A DNA stretch of 64,000 nt from positions 1,922,001-1,986,000 of the forward strand of contig NZ_CP033460.1 of NCBI RefSeq assembly GCF_003718735.1. The letters are read 5' to 3'. Origin of the DNA: Staphylococcus debuckii. GTDB lineage: Bacteria; Bacillota; Bacilli; Staphylococcales; Staphylococcaceae. How positions within the stretch are numbered: the stretch's first letter is position 1; each line of letters starts with the position of its first letter. Under the pieces are notes generated by a model, which was not told where the DNA came from, did not search any database, and saw nothing but the letters and a program-made list of their open reading frames with translations. Both the position numbers and the translations under genes were made by a program. Positions 54,104 to 60,949 of this stretch are shown piece after piece.

Positions 54104-54134
54104 AAAAGACACCGATTAAAAAACGGTATCTTTT
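54104..54134. terminator. Terminator of the permease/CC-peptide transcript
   Basis: AAAAGACACCG (54104-54114) and CGGTATCTTTT (54124-54134) form a stem with T-runs on both strands. It would also stop transcripts from the yolD SOS promoter. Confidence 0.85.
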
Positions 54135-54139
54135 CTAGC

Positions 54140-54268
54140 TTAGCAACATTTATTATTTTCTTTTTTCTCATCCTTCTCTTCTTTAACATCTTTACTTTCT
54201 TCAATTTCTACAGAGCAACATTCTTGGTCTTTGGGTTTTAATTTATTCAACACATCTTTGATTCCCAT
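54140..54268 (-). CDS. 42-residue peptide with two vicinal cysteine pairs
   Basis: This small gene lies 13 bases behind the permease gene, with a strong AAGGAGGTGA 5 bases before its ATG, so it is very likely translated. The peptide has one Cys-Cys pair at 17-18 (QECCSVE) and a second at its very end (41-42, KCC), joined by a highly charged Glu/Lys stretch. Vicinal Cys pairs bind trivalent arsenic and soft metals, for example in the chaperone ArsD. A role as metalloid carrier or sensor for the permease is inferred. I do not recognise a named family. Confidence 0.75.
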   Translation of the reverse strand: MGIKDVLNKLKPKDQECCSVEIEESKDVKEEKDEKKENNKCC

Positions 54269-54281
54269 TTAATTCACCTCC

Positions 54282-55166
54282 TTAAATAATTGAATTAACA
54301 ATTAAGCCAGTAGCAATAGCTACAACTAAAATTGCGATAATAAATGATATTACAAATTTTTTCTTGAATAGCTTAGATAGCAATACAACTTCTGGAATAC
54401 TTGCACCAGCGCCACCAATGATCAACGCAACAACTGTTCCTAAAGACATTCCTTTTGATACTAACGCTTCAGCTATAGGTAACATTGTTTCGGGTCTAAT
54501 ATACATAGGAATTCCTATAATAGAAGAAATGAATACGGGTAAAACACCATCTCCACTTGCATATTTAGTAATAAATGTTTCGGGTACGAACCCATATATA
54601 AAGGCACCAATAAACACACCAATAAATAGGTAAGGAAGCATTGGATATAAAAATGCCCACGCATCATTTAATGCTTGTTTAAAACGAGATCCTTCTTTAT
54701 TGGCAAAAAATCCATCGCCTTTAACATTTACGCCTTTATAGGTTTCAGCTAAATTCATTTTTGAAAATACAAAACCTGTTAAGATACTAAATATTGCTAG
54801 TACAACAAAATAAACTATTGCAACTTTCCAACCTAATAAAGCCCATAACATAAACATCATTAATGGATTCATCAATGGTGAAGCAATTAAAAAACTCATA
54901 GAAGGACCAAAAGGGACTTTAGAATTTAATAATCCTGCGAGTATTGGAATAGTTGAACAGGAACAAAAGGGAGTAATCGCACCAAATACCATGCCTAAAA
55001 AATAATTAATTCCTTGGTTATGCTTACTTAACATGTTTTTGATTTTATCTTCCGAAACTACTTGTTGAATTAAACTTACAATAAAACTTACGATTATGAA
55101 CAGTATTAATAATTCAAAAAATAGCATTAGAAATGTTTTTATAAATTCCATAATTGAATCTATCAT
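54282..55166 (-). CDS. ArsP/YraQ-type permease (DUF318, organoarsenical or metalloid efflux)
   Basis: The protein has 294 residues and about eight membrane helices in two similar halves. TPFCSCSTIPIL (Cys68, Cys70) and the second-half counterpart IIGIPMYIRPETMLPIAEAL are hallmarks of the PF03773 permeases, which include ArsP, an exporter of trivalent methyl- and aromatic arsenicals. It is behind an ArsR gene and followed by the CC peptide, so a metalloid substrate is likely. The substrate cannot be fixed from sequence. Confidence 0.82.
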   Translation of the reverse strand: MIDSIMEFIKTFLMLFFELLILFIIVSFIVSLIQQVVSEDKIKNMLSKHNQGINYFLGMVFGAITPFCSCSTIPILAGLLNSKVPFGPSMSFLIASPLMNPLMMFMLWALLGWKVAIVYFVVLAIFSILTGFVFSKMNLAETYKGVNVKGDGFFANKEGSRFKQALNDAWAFLYPMLPYLFIGVFIGAFIYGFVPETFITKYASGDGVLPVFISSIIGIPMYIRPETMLPIAEALVSKGMSLGTVVALIIGGAGASIPEVVLLSKLFKKKFVISFIIAILVVAIATGLIVNSII

Positions 55167-55190
55167 TAGTATAACGCCTCCGAATTTATT

Positions 55191-55232
55191 TAATCAACTT
55201 TTTTTGATATATTAATCAAAAAAAGTTGATTA
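55191..55232. promoter_or_regulatory. Long inverted repeat between arsR2 and the permease gene, likely ArsR operator
   Basis: Perfect 18-base arms (TAATCAACTTTTTTTGAT, 55191-55208, and its complement, 55215-55232) surround 6 bases. Each arm itself contains the ATCAA-N6-TTGAT form typical of ArsR/SmtB operators. The same core recurs at 55843-55869. It could also act as an attenuator. Confidence 0.6.
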
Positions 55233-55255
55233 ACTCTATGTTAAAAAGAAGATAC

Positions 55256-55576
55256 TTAAAGTATCTTACAGCAAGTATCTTCATTTAAAACCACCTGTAT
55301 TTGTTGCTCATTAATTTTATAATAATTCCATGTGCCATGCTTTTCAGCAATAAGTATATTAGCATCTACTAATTTTTTTAAATGATAGGAGAGTTTAGAT
55401 TGTTTTAACGCTAATAATTCTTCTAAATCACAAACACATAAAGTATTTGAATCGCTTTGACGTATTGAATGTAGAATTTTAAGTCTAATTTTGTCAGCGA
55501 GCGCATTAAACATCTGTTCATAAAATTCTAATTGTTCTTCCTCGGTTCTATTAGGGCTAGATTTAATAACTTCCAT
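55256..55576 (-). CDS. ArsR/SmtB family metalloregulator of the permease module
   Basis: The protein has 106 residues with a winged helix. NTLCVCDLEELLALKQSKLSYHLKKL contains the metalloid-binding Cys47 and Cys49 on the DNA-recognition helix side, as in arsenite-responsive ArsR. A further Cys pair (102-103, DTCCKIL) near the end may be another ligand. It is only distantly similar to the second ArsR at 56014. AGAGGTGAA lies 6-7 bases before the ATG. Confidence 0.9.
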   Translation of the reverse strand: MEVIKSSPNRTEEEQLEFYEQMFNALADKIRLKILHSIRQSDSNTLCVCDLEELLALKQSKLSYHLKKLVDANILIAEKHGTWNYYKINEQQIQVVLNEDTCCKIL

Positions 55577-55608
55577 TGAAAGTTCACCTCTCTTATATTT
55601 ACATACCT

Positions 55609-55809
55609 CTATTTTTGTTTAAGTTCTTGTATTGCTAAATTAAAATGAGTTTCTGTCATTTTACCATACATATCAGTCTCACCTTTAAAAAACTCTTTCT
55701 TCATATATATTATAGCTTCTTTTAAAGTGACTTCTCTTGATGTCATGATTAGGTTCAAATAACTAACAAAATAATCAACAGATAGTGTACTTGCATGATT
55801 TACTCTCAT
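55609..55809 (-). CDS. 66-residue protein of unknown function, first gene of the permease module
   Basis: AAGGAG lies 10 bases before the ATG, and the stop is 32 bases before the arsR2 start, so it heads the operon. It is a soluble, mixed-charge helical protein without cysteine (MRVNHASTLSVDYFVSYLNLI…). I do not recognise it. The palindrome at 55843-55869 lies in its promoter. Confidence 0.6.
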   Translation of the reverse strand: MRVNHASTLSVDYFVSYLNLIMTSREVTLKEAIIYMKKEFFKGETDMYGKMTETHFNLAIQELKQK

Positions 55810-55842
55810 AAAATAGAACTCCTTTATAAAATACTAAAACAA

Positions 55843-55869
55843 TACATCAACTTTTTTTGATGTATTAAC
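55843..55869. promoter_or_regulatory. Candidate ArsR operator before the 66-residue gene
   Basis: AATACATCAA and TTGATGTATT are inverted around CTTTTTT. The core ATCAACTTTTTTTGAT is identical to each arm of the repeat at 55191-55232, so one regulator probably binds both. Confidence 0.6.
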
Positions 55870-55955
55870 TATAAATTATTTTTTTAACTTTTGCAAGATA
55901 ATAAAACTAGTTATTTACGACGCACTCTAATCTAATACTAAAATTAGTCGAAAAA

Positions 55956-55994
55956 CTACATAGACACAAAGCTATATAGATGTTAATCTATGTT
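55956..55994. promoter_or_regulatory. Inverted repeats in the arsRBC promoter region
   Basis: ACATAGA and TCTATGT, and inside them ATAGAT-GTTA-ATCTAT, lie about 20-55 bases before arsR. They are a possible operator of this ArsR. The sequence differs from the operators of the neighbouring module. Confidence 0.35.
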
Positions 55995-56013
55995 ATGGAT
56001 AGGAGGTATATTT

Positions 56014-56328
56014 ATGTCTTATAAAGATTTATCAGCAATATTAAAAGTTTTATCAGATTCAAGCAGATTAGAAATACTAGATTTACTATCTTGTGGTGAA
56101 TTATGTGCCTGTGACTTACTAGAACATTTTCAATTCTCACAACCAACTCTAAGTCATCATATGAAGTCGTTAGTAGAAAACAATATAGTTACTACAAGAA
56201 AAGACGGTAACAAACACATGTATCAACTTAATCATGCTATTTTAGATGACGTCAATAAAAATTTAACTATCGTTAATACTTCTGATCAACGCTGTATATG
56301 TAAAAATGTGAAATCAGGTGAATGTTGA
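56014..56328 (+). CDS. arsR: Arsenical resistance operon repressor ArsR
   Basis: The protein has 104 residues, very close to ArsR of staphylococcal plasmid pI258. [28 protein letters not shown] holds the arsenite-sensing Cys31 and Cys33 on the recognition helix, and the end [11 protein letters not shown] carries more cysteines. The start is set at MSYKDLS, with AGGAGG 8 bases upstream; a longer frame from 55990 is unlikely. It is first gene of arsRBC. Confidence 0.95.
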   Translation: MSYKDLSAILKVLSDSSRLEILDLLSCGELCACDLLEHFQFSQPTLSHHMKSLVENNIVTTRKDGNKHMYQLNHAILDDVNKNLTIVNTSDQRCICKNVKSGEC

Positions 56329-56330
56329 TG

Positions 56331-57620
56331 ATGACAGCTTTAGCAATTGTGATTTTTCTTTTAACTTTAACCTTTGTGATATGGCAACCTAAGGGATTAG
56401 ATATTGGTATTACAGCTTTAATTGGAGCTGTCGTTGCTATCATTACGGGAGTCGTAAGTTTTTCCGATGTATTAGAAGTAACAGGTATTGTTTGGAATGC
56501 TACCTTAACATTTGTAGCTGTTATTCTTATTTCATTAATATTAGATGAAATTGGATTTTTTGAATGGTCTGCGATACATATGGTCAAGGCTTCAAACGGT
56601 AATGGATTAAAAATGTTTGTTTTTATCATGATATTAGGGGCAATTGTAGCAGCATTTTTCGCAAATGATGGTGCAGCTTTAATCTTAACGCCCATTGTAT
56701 TAGCGATGGTAAGAAATCTAGGATTTAATAAAAAAGTGATTTTTCCTTTTATTATTGCCAGTGGTTTTATTGCCGATACTACATCACTACCTTTAATTGT
56801 AAGTAACTTAGTTAATATCGTTTCTGCAGATTACTTCGATATTGGATTTATTGAATATTTTAGTCGAATGATTATTCCTAATATATTCTCTCTGATTGCC
56901 AGTGTTCTTGTTTTATGGCTATATTTCAGAAAATCTATACCTAAAACGTTCGATACAGAAAATCTTACGATGCCTAAAGACGCAATTAAAGATCCAAAAC
57001 TATTTAAAATTTCATGGATTGTATTAGCAATACTACTCGTGGGATATCTTGTTAGTGAGTTTATACAAATACCTGTATCAATCATTGCTGGTATCATTGC
57101 CTTAATATTCGTATTATTAGCGCGTAAGTCTAGAGCAGTACATACGAAACAAGTCATTAAAGGTGCGCCATGGAATATTGTTGTATTTTCTATTGGTATG
57201 TACTTAGTTGTATTTGGTTTAAAAAATGTAGGTATCACAACAATTTTAGCCGACGTATTATCTAATATTTCAATTCATGGATTGTTTGGCAGTATCATGG
57301 GCATGGGCTTTATATCGGCCTTTTTATCATCAATTATGAATAATATGCCTACAGTTTTAATAGATGCTATTGCTATCGGACAATCAAATGTAGTTGGAAC
57401 TATTAAAGAAGGTATGGTTTATGCGAATGTCATAGGTTCTGATTTAGGACCTAAAATTACGCCAATAGGTTCTTTAGCAACATTATTGTGGCTACATGTT
57501 TTAACTCAAAAGGGTGTGAAAATTTCATGGGGAACATACTTTAAAACTGGTATTATCATCACTATTCCAGTATTATTTATAACACTCTTAGGTTTATACC
57601 TTACACTAATTATATTTTAA
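56331..57620 (+). CDS. arsB: Arsenite efflux permease ArsB
   Basis: It exports arsenite and antimonite using the proton gradient, as no ArsA gene is nearby. The 429-residue protein has about 12 membrane helices and is very similar in length and sequence to pI258 ArsB ([22 protein letters not shown]). The ATG at 56331 gives the family length; ATGs at 56322 and 56328 overlap arsR and cannot be excluded. Confidence 0.95.
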   Translation: MTALAIVIFLLTLTFVIWQPKGLDIGITALIGAVVAIITGVVSFSDVLEVTGIVWNATLTFVAVILISLILDEIGFFEWSAIHMVKASNGNGLKMFVFIMILGAIVAAFFANDGAALILTPIVLAMVRNLGFNKKVIFPFIIASGFIADTTSLPLIVSNLVNIVSADYFDIGFIEYFSRMIIPNIFSLIASVLVLWLYFRKSIPKTFDTENLTMPKDAIKDPKLFKISWIVLAILLVGYLVSEFIQIPVSIIAGIIALIFVLLARKSRAVHTKQVIKGAPWNIVVFSIGMYLVVFGLKNVGITTILADVLSNISIHGLFGSIMGMGFISAFLSSIMNNMPTVLIDAIAIGQSNVVGTIKEGMVYANVIGSDLGPKITPIGSLATLLWLHVLTQKGVKISWGTYFKTGIIITIPVLFITLLGLYLTLIIF

Positions 57621-57637
57621 GAAAAGAGGCTTTAATT

Positions 57638-58039
57638 ATGGATAAGAAAACAATTTATTTTATATGTACTGGCAACTCTTGTCGTAGCCAAATGGCTGAA
57701 GGCTGGGGAAAGCAAATATTAGGTGAAGACTGGCGTGTATATTCTGCAGGGATTGAAACACATGGCGTTAATCCTAAAGCAATTGAAGCTATGAAAGAAG
57801 TGGATATTGATATCTCAAACCATACATCAGATTTGATTGATAGTGATATCTTAGAGCAGTCAGATTTGGTCGTAACATTATGTAGTGACGCAGATGATAA
57901 TTGTCCTATATTACCTCCAAGCATCAAAAAAGAACACTGGGGTTTTGATGATCCAGCAGGTAAAGAGTGGTCAGAATTCCAACGTGTTAGAGATGAAATC
58001 AAAAATCGAATAAAACAATTCAAAGAAACATTCGTTTAA
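57638..58039 (+). CDS. arsC: Arsenate reductase ArsC, thioredoxin-coupled
   Basis: It reduces arsenate to arsenite for ArsB. The 133-residue protein has a low-molecular-weight phosphatase fold with Cys10, Cys15 and Arg16 (CTGNSCRS) and the redox pair Cys82 and Cys89 ([10 protein letters not shown]), the pI258 set. It is 17 bases after arsB. The end ([10 protein letters not shown]) differs from pI258 and the stop overlaps the convergent gene by 4 bases. Confidence 0.95.
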   Translation: MDKKTIYFICTGNSCRSQMAEGWGKQILGEDWRVYSAGIETHGVNPKAIEAMKEVDIDISNHTSDLIDSDILEQSDLVVTLCSDADDNCPILPPSIKKEHWGFDDPAGKEWSEFQRVRDEIKNRIKQFKETFV

Positions 58040-58649
58040 TTCGAGTGTTTCTTTGAATTATTTAACCTTCTCCATTTACTATCTAAATCTTGAGTGCCTG
58101 ACTTCATGTCCTCATCAAAATTTTTTAATGTATATATTTTTGTTTTATCATGTCCATCAAAACACCTTACATTTAACATATCAATTTTCTTATTTGTATC
58201 TAAATAAAAAAACAACTCGTAAGTTTTTATTTCATTTGAATCGATTATAAAAGAGTATGACCCATTATTAGCTAATGGAATTTTATTGATTGTGTATTCA
58301 TTTATTTGTATAAAATCATCTACTTTTTTATTTTTATAATAAGCCACAATATTGAAATCTCTTATTATTTGCTTTATTTCTTTAGTATTATGAATTTCTA
58401 TCCATAAAGGAACTTGAATTCTATATAAATTCTCTGCTTCTTTTGATTTACACATTGGTTTAGACGTTATTATACTAGGAACATGTTTAAAGTAGATATA
58501 CAAATTTCCTCTTCTTTTAATAAATATTTCATAGTACTTTGTATTACAAACATTACAGTTCCAGTCAATATTGTTATAAAAGCTCCCAAAAGTATATTTA
58601 AAATTTCTTTATTGTTTATAAACTCGATAATCTCACTCAACCTTTCCAT
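58036..58649 (-). pseudogene. Membrane-anchored unknown protein split by a frameshift
   Basis: The first part (58649-58470, 59 codons, ATG start) begins MERLSEIIEFINNKEILN and has one membrane helix (about 17-38). The rest, 155 codons ending at 58036, lies in another frame with only a TTG at 58503 to start from. One extra base in the A4 run at 58515-58518 would join both into one protein of about 200 residues with an N-terminal anchor and a beta-rich soluble domain. No family is recognised. A sequencing error in the run is possible. Confidence 0.55.
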
Positions 58650-58704
58650 CTAGGAAATAACTTATTTTGAATTAATTAATCACCTTAAAAAATTTATATA
58701 ATCC

Positions 58705-58733
58705 TTGCCGGAGCAGAACGTATGTTCTATAAT
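58705..58733 (+). promoter_or_regulatory. SOS promoter with LexA box before the element-borne yolD
   Basis: The -35 box is TTGCCG (58705-58710), the spacer 17 bases, and the -10 box TATAAT (58728-58733). The LexA-type palindrome AGAACGTATGTTCT (58715-58728) covers the spacer and the first base of the -10 box. The layout is the same as at 53858-53886, although flanking DNA differs. Confidence 0.85.
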
Positions 58734-58750
58734 TGTGGTGAGGTGATTTT

Positions 58751-59161
58751 ATGATTCCTAATCCAAACGCTCCTGACAAATATAAATATGAAACTGATTA
58801 TAGAAAAATCCCAAGAGAATATTTAAACCCTAGAATTCCTCAAGGGCGCGGAAAAATCAAATGGCAAGCTTTTGCGACTCTCCCACAACAGTTTGAAATT
58901 TTAGAGCAAATTATAAAGAATCAAGATAATGTTGAAAAACCGTTGCTAACATATGATTCATTAGATAATTTAGACCAGATTTTTCAAATGAAAATTAGAA
59001 AAGATGAGTTATGTACAATCACATATTGGGAAGACGGTAACATTTCAAAATATACGGGAAAAATTTTAAAAAAGGATGAAATTGGTAATACATTTTCCTT
59101 TTCTGATACTAACAATAATATATATAATTTAAATAATGCTAACGTTTGTAGTATCACTTAA
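58751..59161 (+). CDS. Complete YolD-like protein carried by the element
   Basis: The protein has 136 residues. KYETDYRKIPREYLN, IPQGRGKIKWQAFATLPQQFEIL and a C-terminal beta domain (TITYWEDGNISKYTGKI) are typical of the YolD-like family (PF08863). YolD proteins are encoded with UmuC/UvrX-type polymerases and have been proposed as partners comparable to UmuD. Here the gene is alone behind a LexA-controlled promoter and a strong terminator follows. DNA identity to the remnant at 53923 is only moderate, so it is a homologue and not a fresh duplicate. Confidence 0.9.
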   Translation: MIPNPNAPDKYKYETDYRKIPREYLNPRIPQGRGKIKWQAFATLPQQFEILEQIIKNQDNVEKPLLTYDSLDNLDQIFQMKIRKDELCTITYWEDGNISKYTGKILKKDEIGNTFSFSDTNNNIYNLNNANVCSIT

Positions 59162-59200
59162 CACTATTTAAACTTTTAAAAAGTTTAAATAGTGTTTTTA
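59160..59200. terminator. Terminator of the element-borne yolD
   Basis: Perfect arms AACACTATTTAAACTT (59160-59175) and complement (59181-59196), with TTTTTA after, begin inside the stop codon. Confidence 0.9.
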
Positions 59201-59235
59201 TAATTACCTTTTTCGAAATACTTCTAGCAAAATCA

Positions 59236-60574
59236 TTATAAGTATAATACTGATATTAAATATATTATTTTTATCACTGAAAAAATTTCTACTACTTGGA
59301 AAATTGATAAAAGACTTATTATTAACAAAAGTTTATTTAATTTTTCGCTTATTTCTTCTTCCTTATATGACTGTTCCAATTCAATTAGTGATAATTCTTC
59401 TTTGTTTAATTCTTCAATATATTGAGGAGATTTAAAATCATTATTATTTTTTAGATACAAATATAAATATAAACTAGGTAAAAGCTTTGTTCTATAAATA
59501 ATTGCAATAGATCTCTTGAAATTTAGTATCCATTGTCTAAAATATAGGGCTTCTTTTTTTTCCATTTAAATTATATTGTTGATACCCATACAATTGTAAT
59601 TCATTTAACATAGTTTCTAAGAAAAAGAAATTAGCAGAACTATTGAAATAAAGTGCCATTTGAGAACATTGTTCTAAAACATCTCCTTCTTGCTCATCCA
59701 TCCAAACTACAAAAACAGATGCTTTATTCAAGAAATTTATATAATTATCGCTATAACCATCTTGCCTAAAATGTTTACTTTTTCCTTCAAATGAAAAAAT
59801 AGGCGCATTTACTAACCACTCTTGAATCTTCACGTCCTCATAGAAAGGATCATCAGTAAATTCATTTTCATTAGCTAAATAATAAACTTCAAAACCCATC
59901 TTTTTAGATACTTTGTATTCAAAAATATCCTTACTATTATTTTTTATAATTCTATTAATTTGCCTAGAAACATCTCTAATATTTTTACAATGTCTATTAC
60001 CATACAATTGATACTGTCTTTATCTATTATTTTTTTCTTGATTAATTAGAGGATATATCTTATCTTTTACACATGAGAAAGTACTATACAAGTCGCTTCC
60101 AAAGTTTATACTCTCTAAGTCTTCAATGATTTCTATAACAAATGTACCATTGTTAAATATAGTTAAGGTTAAAAAAAATAAATTCAAAGTGTTCTCATGA
60201 GTAATTTCAATATGTGGAGTAAATATATATTTTTTATATTTGTATCCATTTATATTATTTTGATCAAACAATCCATCATTAATATTTGCATTAGTAGCAA
60301 ATTTTTCTAAAAATTTTTCTAGTTTTTCGTGATATTCTTTTGTATGTCTTTTATATCTTCCAGGTAAAATCCAATAATCATAATTTACCGGGGGGTTGTC
60401 AGGAGATAAAATGCGTATAACTCCTTTTACATTCAATAGAATTTCCTCAACTTTTTCAAACCAAGGGTTCATGTTATTATCTTTTATATTTATAGCAGTA
60501 GCATATTGATATGTTACTTTATAGCCTTGTAATTTATTAATATCTTCAAGAATCTTTTCAATTTTATTGTCCAT
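59236..60574 (-). pseudogene. Passenger gene broken into three fragments
   Basis: Fragment 1 (MDNKIEKILEDIN…, from ATG 60574) stops at TAA 60020. Fragment 2 continues in the same frame four codons later (from TTG 60007) to 59537. Fragment 3 (59565-59236) lies in another frame, joined across an A8 run (minus strand, about 59567) that would be in frame with A7. Read through, this is one protein of about 450 residues ending in a Lys/Glu-rich coiled stretch and two hydrophobic helices. No known family is recognised; the tail layout recalls CorA-like channels only in general form. It lies at the accessory-gene place directly behind tnpC. Confidence 0.6.
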
Positions 60575-60578
60575 TATT

Positions 60579-60941
60579 TTAAATATCCTCATATAACCTA
60601 GAATATAAAACGCTAATTTCTTCTTTCAACATTTTTTTCTTTTTCTAAAGAATTTACTTTTCTTTTTAAAGAGGAGATTAACGCATCTTTACCGTCATTT
60701 TTATTTTTATGAACAAATATTTCTCTGTTTTGTTCACGTAACTTCTCTATTTTCTTTCGAATTTTATTATTTTTATATAATGTAGCTTTAGAAACTTTTG
60801 AATGTTTAGAAACGATGTTAAAGTTAATTTCTTTATTTTTTGAACTAAATCATTTATTGCTTTATCAACTTTTTTCTCGGTTTTAACTTTTCGTTCTGCA
60901 TGCAACTGTTTTAATTGTTCTTGTCTATTAAATTTTTCCAT
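60579..60941 (-). pseudogene. tnpC: TnpC of the Tn554 family with two frameshifts
   Basis: TnpC helps set the orientation and frequency of Tn554 transposition. The start MEKFNRQEQLKQLHAERK, the middle SKVSKATLYKNNKIRKKIEKLREQNREIF and the end KKMLKEEISVLYSRLYEDI fit a protein of about 120 residues, but lie in three frame segments. The first shift needs one more base in the T6 run at 60836-60841. The second needs one less in the T7 run near 60632-60638. Either the gene has decayed or both are homopolymer sequencing errors. It begins 8 bases after tnpB. Confidence 0.75.
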
Positions 60942-60949
60942 CTTAACCT

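Noticed and set aside
56273-57238. Long minus-strand frames opposite arsB
   Set aside because: They arise from codon use in a hydrophobic membrane protein gene; arsB matches its family along its whole length.
60747-60941. Intact 64-residue protein behind tnpB
   Set aside because: The first 40 residues fit TnpC, and the remaining TnpC sequence continues in the next frame, so it is better read as a frameshifted tnpC.
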